In this document: positions 1 through 8,578 of the stretch, piece by piece
Numbering within the stretch: position 1 is the first letter of the stretch
Layout: every line of letters begins with the position of its first letter
NCBI RefSeq assembly: GCF_016428905.1
Contig: NZ_JAELTQ010000006.1
Span: forward strand, 1 to 64,000
Length of the DNA: 64,000 nt
Direction of reading: 5' to 3'
Source of the DNA: Dyella sp. ASV24
GTDB lineage: Bacteria; Pseudomonadota; Gammaproteobacteria; Xanthomonadales; Rhodanobacteraceae
Translations under genes and position numbers: made by a program
Notes under the pieces: generated by a model
Database searches by the model: none
What the model was told of the DNA's origin: nothing
The model's input: only the letters and a program-made list of their open reading frames with translations

Positions 1-275
1 TTGCCGATGCGGAAATCGGGTTCGGACTTTTTGACAATCACGCGGCCGTCGGGCAGTACCTTCTTGGTTGGCCTGCCATCACCATGATGATTGATGGGGC
101 ATTTGACCTTCTTGCGCGGACCAGCGCTGATGGCGTCCTGCATGCCGGGGATGATCCCCCCCAATACAGCACCCCATCGACCCTTGAGGTTCCTCAACAG
201 CTCCTCAGTGATCTGCTTCTCTCGGTTGTAGTTCTCTTCACGCTTGCGACGAATAGCCTCTTCGCTCTGGTACAT
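1..275 (-). CDS. Primase-like protein, N-terminal part (runs off the window edge)
   Basis: Read from an ATG at 275 with AGGA seven bases upstream, this open frame stays open to the window edge, so only about 91 residues are visible. A basic, Glu/Arg-rich N-terminal helix is followed by RWGAVLGGIIPGMQDAI, then a CPINHH segment and a DFRIG segment. That order resembles the zinc-ribbon N-terminus of plasmid and P4-type primases (a W..IL..L...L..A helix, CP.H, then FR). The family call is inference from this short piece; the rest of the protein lies outside. It is the last gene of the minus-strand block in the window, 8 bp after its upstream neighbour, so the two are probably co-transcribed. Confidence 0.5.
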   Translation of the reverse strand, partial: MYQSEEAIRRKREENYNREKQITEELLRNLKGRWGAVLGGIIPGMQDAISAGPRKKVKCPINHHGDGRPTKKVLPDGRVIVKKSEPDFRIG

Positions 276-283
276 AGATTTTC

Positions 284-1006
284 CTAGTGAGCCGCGCGCG
301 AGGTTGCGTGCGCAAAGTGAGCCGTCTGTACAGCCTGGTGAACCGCAGCGCGGCGCAGACCATTGGCATACCGGAAAGACGGGGAATCCGGATCGAGATG
401 GATGGTGAGACCTTCGCAGCGAACCTCTGAGAGAGGCTCGCCGAGGGGATCGCGTACGCTTACGACCATGTCGCAGAACACTGTGTCAGCGGAAGCGAGT
501 GCTTCCAACTGCTGCAATGCGGCTCCCGAGCTTGCCCCGTGGAGGGGATCGCTCAGGCTGCTGACATATGCAACCTCAATCACGTGCCCGTCGCGGGAAG
601 CCCTACGGGCGACCTGACAGCGGTTGATCTTGAGATGGCTGGCCAAGCGGTGAAGCAAAATTTCAGCTTGGCTGTGCGCCTCGTTGAAAATGCTGGCTGC
701 CGCTGCCTTGATGGCTTCGACCTTGGCGGGATGATTGGCCGGGTGGCCAGGCATCGCGTCGCTGCAGACACCCTCGATCTCGATATCGCCGCACCAGTAC
801 TGGACGCGGGAGTTGCGAAGGAGCGATACGGCAGTGAAGCAACCCATCGTGGCCAATTGCTTGGCCAGGTGGAGCCGGGAGAACGAAGCGGTGGTGAAGC
901 TGAGGCGGAACGGCGAACGCGACGGATCGACGGTCAGGCTGTCGAGATGAATACCAAAGGCATCAAACAGCCGCAGTAGTGCGTCAGTCAGGGACTGATG
1001 GGACAT
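284..1006 (-). CDS. Hypothetical protein, 240 aa
   Basis: I do not recognise a family. The protein is soluble, with no signal peptide or membrane segment, and is evenly composed with several His and Ala-rich helices at the C-terminus. The ATG at 1006 is preceded by AGGAG at good spacing. It lies between the VWA protein gene and the primase-like gene on the same strand. A leader of about 250 bases with several hairpins separates it from the VWA gene. Confidence 0.7.
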   Translation of the reverse strand: MSHQSLTDALLRLFDAFGIHLDSLTVDPSRSPFRLSFTTASFSRLHLAKQLATMGCFTAVSLLRNSRVQYWCGDIEIEGVCSDAMPGHPANHPAKVEAIKAAAASIFNEAHSQAEILLHRLASHLKINRCQVARRASRDGHVIEVAYVSSLSDPLHGASSGAALQQLEALASADTVFCDMVVSVRDPLGEPLSEVRCEGLTIHLDPDSPSFRYANGLRRAAVHQAVQTAHFAHATSRAAH

Positions 1007-1015
1007 GGGGAACTC

Positions 1016-1228
1016 CTAGGAGGAGCGGACCAATGCCCGGACGGGCGATATGGCCCGCAGAGGGTGAGCGCCGGTGGGCGCGAGTTGGGAATGGATCCGG
1101 CGTCGCCAGATCGGATGTTGCGATTCGGACTGTGAGGTTCCGACTACCTTCTCGTGGCATGCCACGTAAAGAACATGAGGAAGGGGCTGCCCTTCCCGAT
1201 GCGCTCTAGGCCCATCATAAGAGCGAGT
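1016..1228 (-). promoter_or_regulatory. Hairpin-rich leader upstream of the 240-aa gene
   Basis: This gap lies between the stop of the VWA gene and the start of the next gene. On the minus strand it holds CACCCTCTGCGGGC, which recurs in the leader before position 8578, a CGGGC/GCCCG hairpin, and the perfect palindrome CGTGGCATGCCACG near 1153. No promoter was identified with confidence. It resembles the other hairpin leaders in the first 17 kb. Confidence 0.35.
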
Positions 1229-1256
1229 GCCGCTCCCCGGTAGTCTGGGGAGCGGC
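1229..1256 (-). terminator. Strong hairpin after the VWA gene, terminator-like
   Basis: A perfect 10-bp inverted repeat (GCCGCTCCCC / GGGGAGCGGC) with an 8-base loop starts 9 bases past the VWA gene stop. There is no clear U tract on the minus strand, so it may act as a processing or mRNA-stabilising hairpin rather than a full intrinsic terminator. Confidence 0.45.
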
Positions 1257-1264
1257 CTTCGCAA

Positions 1265-3112
1265 TCAGGCAGCGTGAAGCAAGCGCTGTCTGAGTAGTTG
1301 CATCAGTGTATTTGGCAATTCGCTCACGTCCGTGATCGAGAGCCAGTGGTTAAAGAGCCCCTTTCCTGCGTCGGTGCCGATACCGAGGCCGTAGACCTCG
1401 ACGCCGTCATTTTCTGCAGTCTCGATAGCCATCTGCGTGAGCTGGCGTGAGTCCGGTTCGCCGTCGGTGTTAACGATCAACACCATGCGGTCGCGGCCGG
1501 TTTTCAGGAGCATGCGGTGTGCGAGCGTGATGCCCTCATGCATCGGGGTTGAGTACCCGGGCGCTGCAAGGTTGAACTGGTCCATGCAATGTCGGGCCTT
1601 CTTCCCGAAAGGCTTGAGGATCTGGTTGCCAGGAAAGGTGATCGCTCCACAATCGACGCCATCAATCCCGTCCAGGGCAACGCAACTCGCGTAAAGCGCC
1701 TGCGAGCTGAGGACGATACGCTGCTGGGTTCGCATTGAACTGGAGATGTCCTCAGCAAACGCAACTGCGGTGTTGACCTCAATGACCTCCGAAAGGTGCT
1801 TGAAGATCCTTCCATCCCCTGATCCCACACGGGCCAGGTGTCGGTTGGAGATCTTGCGACCCTTGGAGTGGATGCTCGCGTTGCGGTGCGCGTTCGCCTG
1901 CATTTCGGCAGTAAGCTTCATGCGGAGCGGACCCGTCACTGCGAGCGCCTGACCCATGTCATACGGTTCAGCGGCGAGCTCGATGCCGTCCGTGGAGGAC
2001 GTGACATCGACCGTGAGCGCTTGGCCAGTCATCGGCAGCATGTCGCAGTCGCCGTCCCCATCGTCCTTTACCTCAGCGATGATCTGCTTCAGCGCGGCAC
2101 GGATGAGGTCGCCCTTGTCGCCATATGCCTGGTCGATGTCCTGACCCTGCAGTACGGCTTCCATTGCAGCAATCTGGTCTGCCAGATCATCACCGTTGGT
2201 CGGCTCCTGATCGTGGCCACCTTGCTGCTGGGCGTCACCGTCGTCCTGATCGGCCTCAGGAGAGCTGCCACCGTCGCCATCGGACGAAGGTTGCTGGTCA
2301 CCCTGACCCTGGTCATCGCCAGCGTTCCCGGCCTGGCCGGATTGACCGGCTTGCTGGGACTGCTGCTGCTTTGCCTGTTCGATTTCCTCGACGAGAAGGT
2401 CACGGATCTGCCCCGAAAGGGCATAGGCGTCTTCCGTGTCGATGAGCGATCCCACACGAGGCAGGATCGCGTCGAGACGGGTGAGGAGTGTGGCAGGGAA
2501 CATTCCTTTCACCACTTCCTCTGCAGCCATGGCTGAACTCGCCAGGGAATGGGTTCCCCGATGGTCGCACCATGCACGATGAGCCAGGTAGCTCGTGAAC
2601 GCGGTGATGGGCGCGTCCGTGGGCGTGGAGTCGGCGTAGTGCCCGGTAACGAACATGGCGTGGTTCAGCGCATCGAGGTATTTGCGAGCACCGCCGTGTT
2701 TGCGGATGTGCTCGTTCTCCTCGCGGACGTCCTCAATGATGCCAAGGATCCGAAAGGTGAGCGGATCGCCCTTCTGAGCCCTGCCGACGACTTCAAAATC
2801 GGAATCCTCGACGTGTCCCAGCTCGTGGTGGAGAAGGCCATAGGCCAACGCCAGCATGAGTACGAACGTGTCGACGTCTGTTTCGTCAGTCGGAACCGGA
2901 AGGTCCATAAGGTAGATCGTGCTTCCATCCGTCGCGCCCAGCTGGTGCCCGTGCTGGATGCGCACGGCCTTGCCAAGGTCGCCCATCAGAGCATTGGCAA
3001 GGATGGGTAGCGAGCCGAGAACGGCGCGACAGGAGCGCTTCATGTCCTCGGGCCGCAGAGCGGCACCGAGGAACACGTCACGCAGATACTGCTTGTGGTC
3101 TTGGATCTGCAT
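1265..3112 (-). CDS. CobT-like VWA-domain protein with HELGH motif
   Basis: This 615-aa protein has two recognisable ends. Residues 95-100 read HHELGH, an HExxH zinc-metallopeptidase signature, followed by GIIEDVREE at about 124-132. A low-complexity Gln/Asp/Gly-rich linker occupies roughly 240-320. The C-terminal third (about 450-610) is a von Willebrand A domain with a MIDAS motif (DISSS at 455-459) and NTDGEPD at about 548. The layout resembles CobT, the VWA partner of cobaltochelatase, and the many plasmid-borne VWA partners of MoxR/CobS AAA+ ATPases. Such an ATPase lies upstream in the same block (5112-6200), with a DUF3150-like gene between them. No cobalamin genes are near, so a cobalt-chelatase role is unlikely. 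Whether the HExxH site is catalytic is unknown. Confidence 0.8.
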   Translation of the reverse strand: MQIQDHKQYLRDVFLGAALRPEDMKRSCRAVLGSLPILANALMGDLGKAVRIQHGHQLGATDGSTIYLMDLPVPTDETDVDTFVLMLALAYGLLHHELGHVEDSDFEVVGRAQKGDPLTFRILGIIEDVREENEHIRKHGGARKYLDALNHAMFVTGHYADSTPTDAPITAFTSYLAHRAWCDHRGTHSLASSAMAAEEVVKGMFPATLLTRLDAILPRVGSLIDTEDAYALSGQIRDLLVEEIEQAKQQQSQQAGQSGQAGNAGDDQGQGDQQPSSDGDGGSSPEADQDDGDAQQQGGHDQEPTNGDDLADQIAAMEAVLQGQDIDQAYGDKGDLIRAALKQIIAEVKDDGDGDCDMLPMTGQALTVDVTSSTDGIELAAEPYDMGQALAVTGPLRMKLTAEMQANAHRNASIHSKGRKISNRHLARVGSGDGRIFKHLSEVIEVNTAVAFAEDISSSMRTQQRIVLSSQALYASCVALDGIDGVDCGAITFPGNQILKPFGKKARHCMDQFNLAAPGYSTPMHEGITLAHRMLLKTGRDRMVLIVNTDGEPDSRQLTQMAIETAENDGVEVYGLGIGTDAGKGLFNHWLSITDVSELPNTLMQLLRQRLLHAA

Positions 3113-3125
3113 GATTTGGGTCTCC

Positions 3126-4133
3126 TTACATGGTCATGGTCAGGCCACGGCGGCGAGCCGGTGCGGACACTACGGGGGTGGTGGGAGCCGGGTCGGCGAC
3201 AGTGGTGTCGTCGGTGGCCGGAATCGACAGCTCGGGTTGCACGAAGAGATCTTCCGCTTGCTGCAGGTGATCCTCGAGGGCTGCCTTGCCGTTGGCGAGC
3301 AGCTGGTGAGGGTTGGCCAACTGTTCCAGGACCGTGACGCAGAGAAGCGTGTTGGCCATGTTGAGCGTGCCTTGTACCGGCAGCTTGGTAAGCATCGAAT
3401 CCAGCGCATTCGCGGCAGGAGCGATGTCCTCGTGCAGGAAGCCAAAGGCTTTCAACTTCTTGACGAGGCGACGGACGTTGTCGAGCTGGGACTGCAACAT
3501 GCGGGACTTGCCGCGAACCTTTTCCAACAGCTTGTCCGCCCCGCTACTGATCGACTTGAGCATTTCCGGTAGAGCCTGGCCCAGCATGTCCTGGTAGTAC
3601 GCGTTACCTGCGCTACTGGGGTTCTGAGGGTCAGGCGGTGCAAGCTGGAAGATGCCAAGGCCGAATTTGCAGCGGTTGCGGATCTGCGTGTCGGTCGGTC
3701 GGGACTGAGCGAGCATGAAGGCCCAATCGGGGTACTTGTCTTCCTGAGCCTGATAGGCATCGGGGAGGCGCTTGATCAGGGTTTCTAGTGCATCCTTAAA
3801 GTCTTGTTCGAACTCGGGGGACTTGGCCATGAAGGCCTCATACCGCTCGTGCGTAACAGCAATGCCGCCGGCGCCGCGGAAGGAAAAGCCCTCCTCTTTC
3901 AAGAATCGCTCGATCGCCTTACGGACGCTCTCCATGGCGGCGAGCTCTTTCGGATCGATGAGGACCTTGCGGCCGTCGGATACCAGGGTCTTGGGCGGCA
4001 ACTTGTCTTTGTCAACGTCGGGCAGGTCCTGCTCGCGTTGAACTTTGACGGTACCGCTCCAGATCTGGAGGTTGCTGTTGATGATGACGAGGTGGTTGGA
4101 AGGGATGCTCTGGTGTGTGGTTGCGTTGATCAT
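3126..4133 (-). CDS. DUF3150-like protein
   Basis: This 335-aa soluble protein starts with an ATG at 4133. It is helical, with no signal peptide, and ends in a low-complexity Pro/Ala/Thr tail rich in Val. Its size, the central segment GAGGIAVTHERYEAFM and its position between a CobS-like ATPase and a CobT-like VWA protein match the DUF3150 family, which is repeatedly found in that trio on plasmids. It lies 13 bp before the VWA gene, so co-transcription is likely. Function is unknown; a scaffold or adaptor role within an AAA+/VWA assembly is inference. Confidence 0.65.
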   Translation of the reverse strand: MINATTHQSIPSNHLVIINSNLQIWSGTVKVQREQDLPDVDKDKLPPKTLVSDGRKVLIDPKELAAMESVRKAIERFLKEEGFSFRGAGGIAVTHERYEAFMAKSPEFEQDFKDALETLIKRLPDAYQAQEDKYPDWAFMLAQSRPTDTQIRNRCKFGLGIFQLAPPDPQNPSSAGNAYYQDMLGQALPEMLKSISSGADKLLEKVRGKSRMLQSQLDNVRRLVKKLKAFGFLHEDIAPAANALDSMLTKLPVQGTLNMANTLLCVTVLEQLANPHQLLANGKAALEDHLQQAEDLFVQPELSIPATDDTTVADPAPTTPVVSAPARRRGLTMTM

Positions 4134-4139
4134 GGTGTT

Positions 4140-4405
4140 GAACCTCTGGGATGCGCTTCCCTAGAAGAAATTGCATCCGGATGCGCGAGCCGGATGTGCC
4201 GGTCTCGGGACGAGGTTCTCCCTTATCGGGAGGAACGACTCGTCCCGATGAGGGCAAAGGTGAAATGCAGGCTGTGACCTCCTGCGTAGGTTTCTGCAAG
4301 CGACGCTTGCGAAAATCGGTCCCGCCACTGCTTGACGGTGCGCGCCACCCGGGTGCGCACTGCGAAGGAGTGAAAAGGTGGACAAAGGTGCCCGAAGGCA
4401 CCTCT
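4140..4405 (-). promoter_or_regulatory. Multi-hairpin leader of the DUF3150-like gene
   Basis: The 282-base gap is packed with stems. AGGTGCC/GGCACCT (4386-4403) has a loop that reads C(UUCG)G in minus-strand RNA. GTGCGC/GCGCAC encloses CACCCGGGTG (4338-4360). GCAAGCG/CGCTTGC has a 1-base loop (4296-4310) and is preceded, in minus sense, by CGATTTTC. A nested GGGACGAG/CTCGTCCC with inner CTCCC/GGGAG spans 4207-4246. GCATCCGGATGC is at 4173-4184. TTTCTTCTA, a GGGA/TCCC stem and AGAGG then precede the ATG. The UUCG loop supports structure in the minus-sense transcript. Confidence 0.55.
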
Positions 4406-4415
4406 GTCGCGTGGG

Positions 4416-5102
4416 TTAAAGCGTCATGCGAAGACCAGGACGACGGGCGGGTCCCCTGCCGCTGCCTACACGCATCGGCCGCTTGAGGGCGCGAGTCGTG
4501 TAGAGGCGTTCGAGGATGTCGTCTGTCAGCAGCGTGACGGCGGTCGGTGCTGCGAGGAGATCCCCGATCGTCACGCGGGAGTTGGTCCCGTCGACTATGG
4601 TGGGGGTCGTTCCCGCCGTAAGGCCGAAGAGGATGGCCACGGAGTCGGCGAACCGGCGAGGAGCCAGGCAAGTCAGCTTATGCCGTTGTGGCGTGTTGCT
4701 GTAGTTGACCATGACACCACCAACGATCCATTTCGAGTCGGTCGCGTCCCTGTTACCGGTTGTCGCCGCGTCGTGACCAAGGAGAGCCAGGCTCTCCCAG
4801 ATCGCTTCGCGGTAATCGCCGGCGGCCGGGTCATTGACCGGATCGGACCCCGTCAAAGAGAACGAGATCTGATCCTGCGGCTGGTCGTTGGTGTTGTTCA
4901 CGTAGAAACCGCGGTCCAGGAGTTCCTGGACCTTGGTTTGTACGAACTCCGCCTCCGAGCCGGTGACCAGCGAGGGTGGTGTCGTCTGGATGCGCATCTT
5001 GGTGAGGGTCGAACCCTCTCCAACACTGACGCTTCCATCGGGCTCCACCACAACGCGGGCAACGATCGGCTTGGAACCGCCTTCGTGTCGAAGTTCGATC
5101 AT
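4416..5102 (-). CDS. Hypothetical protein, 228 aa
   Basis: I do not recognise a family. The N-terminus is a beta-rich stretch (IELRHEGGSKPIVARVVVEPDG) and the C-terminus is short and basic. There is no signal peptide or membrane helix. It starts 10 bases after the stop of the AAA+ ATPase gene and is probably co-transcribed with it, while a long structured leader separates it from the DUF3150-like gene. By position it may belong to the AAA+/VWA set. Confidence 0.7.
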   Translation of the reverse strand: MIELRHEGGSKPIVARVVVEPDGSVSVGEGSTLTKMRIQTTPPSLVTGSEAEFVQTKVQELLDRGFYVNNTNDQPQDQISFSLTGSDPVNDPAAGDYREAIWESLALLGHDAATTGNRDATDSKWIVGGVMVNYSNTPQRHKLTCLAPRRFADSVAILFGLTAGTTPTIVDGTNSRVTIGDLLAAPTAVTLLTDDILERLYTTRALKRPMRVGSGRGPARRPGLRMTL

Positions 5103-5111
5103 GTCGTCCCC

Positions 5112-6200
5112 TTAGGCCGTTGCGAGGTCAAACAGCGCCTTCACGGTTTGCTGTTCGGCATCGGCGAGGACCGCAGAGTAGACAGGCTTCAGTGCATACA
5201 TCGGCACGTTGAAGCCGGGCTTCTCCAGGTAGGACATCATCTCGACCATTTCCAGCCAGTCGATCAGGTTGCGACGACCGAAGTCGAGCGTCAGCCTGTG
5301 CGTCTTGCTGTTGGTCTTGTCGACGAAGCCACTATCCCCTTTCGCCTTTCGGAGGTGATCGACGAACTTCGCATACTGCTTAGCCACGTCGGGGTCGGTG
5401 TCAGGAAACATCGTGAGGATGAAGTCCGTCTCGCGTTCCGGTGTCGCATGTTCCATCACATGCTTGTAGAAACGGTCGAGTACCGACACGTTCTGCTGAC
5501 GCGTGCCGGCGTGGCCACCATCCCGATCCTCGATGAAGCGCGAGTTGCACGTCGCGAAGACGCAGAATCCACGCTTGGCAACGACGACATCACCCGATTC
5601 CGGAATGGTGTAGGTGCCGTTGTCGATAAGTTCGTTCAGCGCAGCCAGTTCACCGGGCTGGGACAGATCGATCTCTTCGATACACACCGGGTAACCACCT
5701 TCGGCAGCCATCCAAAGCGTGCCGGGCTCGGTGACGATGTCACCGTCGATCAGTGTGCGCTGATAGATGGCGTCACCAGCGGTCATGCTCGGACCCCAGC
5801 TGATCTTGGGACAGGGAATGCCCTGACGCGCAAGACGCTGCTGGATGTACGTCGTCTTGCCGACGCCCTTGGGACCCATGAGAAGGATTCCACGGCGCGG
5901 CTGGGACGGCAGACGCTCCCACTCCCGGTTCATCACGATGCTGATGAGCCGATCAAGCTCAAGATCATCGAAGACGTAGCGGTCGTTGATGGGGCTGAGG
6001 TGCTTGTGACCCTTCGTGCCGGCGTAAACGTAGCAGCCTTGGTCGGCGTACTGTGCGATCCCCAGGGTACCGAGGTCACTCGTGGTGATCTGGTAGGGGC
6101 GGCCTTCGGAGTTGGCGGCGAACAGCTCGGGAAGGTCTTGCTGCTGAGCCTTGATTGCCGCGTCAGTGAGGGTGAGGGTGGCAAGGGCGGGGTTGTACAT
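5112..6200 (-). CDS. MoxR/CobS-like AAA+ ATPase
   Basis: This 362-aa protein has a Walker A motif GPKGVGKT (109-116), a Walker B motif VCIEEID (about 172-178) and a sensor-1 segment FATCNSRF, as in the MoxR/CobS branch of AAA+ ATPases. Such ATPases remodel or load substrates together with VWA-domain partners. Here the VWA partner is probably the CobT-like protein encoded about 2 kb downstream. The N-terminal 100 residues are not typical of CobS and may bind substrate. The ATG at 6200 has GGAGAG upstream and a GGGGAG/CTCCCC hairpin in its leader. Confidence 0.85.
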   Translation of the reverse strand: MYNPALATLTLTDAAIKAQQQDLPELFAANSEGRPYQITTSDLGTLGIAQYADQGCYVYAGTKGHKHLSPINDRYVFDDLELDRLISIVMNREWERLPSQPRRGILLMGPKGVGKTTYIQQRLARQGIPCPKISWGPSMTAGDAIYQRTLIDGDIVTEPGTLWMAAEGGYPVCIEEIDLSQPGELAALNELIDNGTYTIPESGDVVVAKRGFCVFATCNSRFIEDRDGGHAGTRQQNVSVLDRFYKHVMEHATPERETDFILTMFPDTDPDVAKQYAKFVDHLRKAKGDSGFVDKTNSKTHRLTLDFGRRNLIDWLEMVEMMSYLEKPGFNVPMYALKPVYSAVLADAEQQTVKALFDLATA

Positions 6201-6268
6201 GGTTCTCTCCAGGAATTTAGAAAGGAGAGATCACGCCCTGGTGGGGAGTAATCTCCCCGTTGGGGTTG
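6201..6268 (-). promoter_or_regulatory. Short hairpin leader of the AAA+ ATPase gene
   Basis: On the minus strand the gap contains GGGGAGATTACTCCCC, an inverted repeat, followed by CTCTCC-TTTCTAAATT-CCTGGAGAG, a second stem whose 3' arm holds the ribosome binding site. This hairpin, T-rich stretch, second hairpin and RBS order recurs before other genes in the block. Pairing of the RBS in the second stem suggests possible translational control. Confidence 0.45.
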
Positions 6269-7120
6269 TCAGGCAGCAAGAACTGCCCGGGATGAATGAC
6301 CGAACACGCGGTCGATGATGCGTTGGATGCCCGCGTCGAGCGGGTCGACGTTGAGCTCGGGTTGAGGCAAGCGGATCTCGGTGCGTGCGTTTTCAGGGTC
6401 GAAGCCAAGAGCATCGGCACATTCAACGTACGACAGCGGAGTCTGCTGATCGGACAGGATCCATTCGATTGCGTCGTGGTCACCGGATTCGGCAGCCAGG
6501 ATGGCTTCGCGGAGCACCTGGGCATGCGGCAGTGCTGCACCGTATGCGTTGGCGATCCAGCGCTTGGCCATGCTTCGAAGGATGTCCGGGTCCTGCTGGC
6601 CAACGTCGATGAGTTCGCCCGAATCAGGGTCCTTCATCTCCATGTTGAACAGCCGGCAGCACTCCTCAAACGAGAACGTGGCACCCGGTTCGTCGCGGAA
6701 CATCCAGGCGATAATTTCAGCAGCGCGAGTGGACTTCTTCTCACACATTGCCTTGAGCGATTCCATCGATTCCTTAAGAAGGATCGAATGGAGGCGGTAC
6801 ATGCCCTGCTCACTCCAGTCGTGCGCGTTGCTGGATTCTTCCTTGGTCGCGTGCGGACGGTAGGCGATCTTCCGAGGCTTGGCGCGGCACTTCAACTTCA
6901 GGCTGTACTGCTTGCCTTTGATGCGACGCTGCTTCGGAGCTGCCTTGCGTTGACGCTTCTGCTTGCCGCCTTCGCTGGCGAACAGCAGGAGCTGATGGAC
7001 TTCGATACGGTGCTGCTCGGTCGGGGTTTCTTCCAGACGGTGGGCAGCAACGATGCGGCGGGCACGGACCAGAACGGGCGTGCGAAGCCGCGCAACCACG
7101 TGGGTCGCGAACTTGAACAT
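6269..7120 (-). CDS. Hypothetical basic protein, 283 aa
   Basis: No family is recognised. The N-terminal third is strongly basic (KQKRQRKAAPKQRRIKGKQ around residues 54-72), which suggests nucleic-acid binding. The rest is a mixed acidic helical region with EECCRLFNMEMKDPDSGE and a C-terminal repeat-like helical segment. The ATG at 7120 is preceded by GAGGAGATCC. It sits between two structured leaders, in line with the ATPase gene downstream. Confidence 0.7.
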   Translation of the reverse strand: MFKFATHVVARLRTPVLVRARRIVAAHRLEETPTEQHRIEVHQLLLFASEGGKQKRQRKAAPKQRRIKGKQYSLKLKCRAKPRKIAYRPHATKEESSNAHDWSEQGMYRLHSILLKESMESLKAMCEKKSTRAAEIIAWMFRDEPGATFSFEECCRLFNMEMKDPDSGELIDVGQQDPDILRSMAKRWIANAYGAALPHAQVLREAILAAESGDHDAIEWILSDQQTPLSYVECADALGFDPENARTEIRLPQPELNVDPLDAGIQRIIDRVFGHSSRAVLAA

Positions 7121-7413
7121 GGGTGGATCTCCTCTGGCTGCAAGAACGGCCGAGAGGAGTCCCGGAGCGGGAACTCAGCCCGGCCGGGTGGGGTTACGTT
7201 GAAAAGGCTTCCAACGTGCTGACTATGACCCTCAGCGTGGGTATCACCTGCTAGGCAGGTAGAAATCGAACCGAAGCAGCCAGAGGAGGGTTGCTCGGTG
7301 GCCAAATTATTACCACATAGGCGGCGCCTGGGCAATGCATCACGCGTCCCGTTTAGGTGGCGCGGCACCGGCCGTTATCCTCGCCTGATGCAGTTCAAGG
7401 AGAAGGCCACAAC
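7121..7413. promoter_or_regulatory. Divergent intergenic region with several hairpins
   Basis: This gap separates the minus-strand 283-aa gene from the plus-strand 129-aa gene. It holds GAGTCCCG/CGGGAACTC (7157-7176), a CCTCT/AGAGG stem (7131-7157) enclosing TTCTTGCA on the minus strand, an ACGTT/AACGT stem near 7196-7218, GACCC/GGGTATC, and CCTGCTAGGCAGG near 7250. In minus sense CGATTTCTA precedes the last hairpin, as CGATTTTCG does near 4311. Promoters for both directions are expected here but none was identified with confidence. Confidence 0.45.
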
Positions 7414-7803
7414 ATGCCGCGTCAAGTAACAGTCCCTGCGCCCGATGGGTTCCCTCACTTTGGCTGGACGGAAGAGAAGGTCAAGGCGTACGTCATCGAG
7501 AAGCCTCTCGCGGTCGGTGACCACATGACCGTGGTCAATACCCACGGTGGAATAACGACATACCTCTTTGCTCAAGTCGAGGCGGTCAATGTCGGCAAGC
7601 AGCGGCGCGTTGTGCTCTCGCGCGCTGGCTTCAGCGGTGGGACGGCGTTTCACCGGTCGGGCAAAAACTGTTTCATGCCCACCGGGCAATCGAGGATGCT
7701 TCCGCCCCTTGCGGAGTTGCCCGAGCTGTCTGCGGATCAGGATGTCGTCTTAGACGCGCTGTACGGCATTCCAGGGCGCACGCGCGCACCAGGGCTGGAA
7801 TAA
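7414..7803 (+). CDS. Hypothetical protein, 129 aa
   Basis: This isolated plus-strand gene lies inside a minus-strand block. The ATG at 7414 is chosen over a GTG at 7357 because AAGGAGAAGG lies just upstream and the sequence before it looks non-coding. The protein is beta-rich (VGDHMTVVNTHGGITTYLFAQVEAVN), soluble and ends in a Pro-rich tail. No family is recognised. Confidence 0.65.
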   Translation: MPRQVTVPAPDGFPHFGWTEEKVKAYVIEKPLAVGDHMTVVNTHGGITTYLFAQVEAVNVGKQRRVVLSRAGFSGGTAFHRSGKNCFMPTGQSRMLPPLAELPELSADQDVVLDALYGIPGRTRAPGLE

Positions 7804-7915
7804 GGGCCCGGCGGAAGAACCATCGAGCTGGCCCCGGACAGAGGCCAGCTCGACGATAGGTGAATCAGGTGAGTGTCCTGCGCCGTAGATACGGCGCGGT
7901 ACGTGGGGTGAATGG

Positions 7916-8578
7916 TCAGGCGGCCCGACGGAAATACTTGGACAGAAAGTGATCCAAGTAGCCCAGACCTTCGAAGCCAACCCAGATCTTCGGGTTGTCC
8001 TTCCAGAGCTGGTAGGCCATGGCCAGGTGACGAAGAATGGAAACGCATTCATCGTCCTGAGGCGTCAGACGGATGCTGTACCCGCCGTACGCGCACGCGG
8101 TGAGAGCGCCTTCCCGCTTGAGCGCGGAGAAGTACTCCGAACCCGCAATGGCTTCCTCCGCCCCGTAGAGCGTCAGCAGCGAGTGCATCAGCGGCACAAG
8201 GGCGTCGTAGTGACCCACGGGTCGCTGCAAAGTGCGCCGATATTTTCTGATGTATGACTCAGCCGAAACGCAACCGCTGCTGCCCATATTGCCGATGGCG
8301 ATCATCATCCCCTCCGCGTCCGCAGACGCCTTGGCGATGTGCTCGATGATGTCGTCTTCGCTGCCGAAGGCACGGAGGCCCCAGGAGCGTGAGCGAACCT
8401 CGCGAGTGCGACCGTCGCTACCCCGCTGCAAAGTCGTGCAGTTGCTGTCTCCACTTTCACACAGCACCAGCAGCAGCTGGTCTTTGATCGCCGGCGGGAC
8501 GGAGCAGTCGTTGAGGTTCTGGAGTGCTGCCATGTTCAAAGACAGGGCAAGGTGCTTGTACTCGATGTGCGTGCTCAT
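7916..8578 (-). CDS. Hypothetical protein, 220 aa
   Basis: No family is recognised. The start is set at the ATG at 8578 (MSTHIEYKHLAL), which has AAGGAACC upstream. The protein has several Cys residues, a GNMGSSGC segment and an aromatic C-terminus ending FLSKYFRRAA, with no signal peptide. It belongs to the run of small unknown minus-strand genes between the AAA+ block and the nuclease block. Confidence 0.65.
   Translation of the reverse strand: MSTHIEYKHLALSLNMAALQNLNDCSVPPAIKDQLLLVLCESGDSNCTTLQRGSDGRTREVRSRSWGLRAFGSEDDIIEHIAKASADAEGMMIAIGNMGSSGCVSAESYIRKYRRTLQRPVGHYDALVPLMHSLLTLYGAEEAIAGSEYFSALKREGALTACAYGGYSIRLTPQDDECVSILRHLAMAYQLWKDNPKIWVGFEGLGYLDHFLSKYFRRAA

Noticed and set aside
1265-6200. 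A cobaltochelatase (CobS-CobT) operon
   Set aside because: No other cobalamin or chelatase gene is present. The N-terminal regions of both proteins differ, and MoxR-VWA-DUF3150 sets are common on plasmids.
4680-6251. A 523-aa plus-strand open frame
   Set aside because: It lies opposite the AAA+ ATPase gene, which has clear Walker motifs. The plus-strand frame is an artefact of GC-rich codon use.
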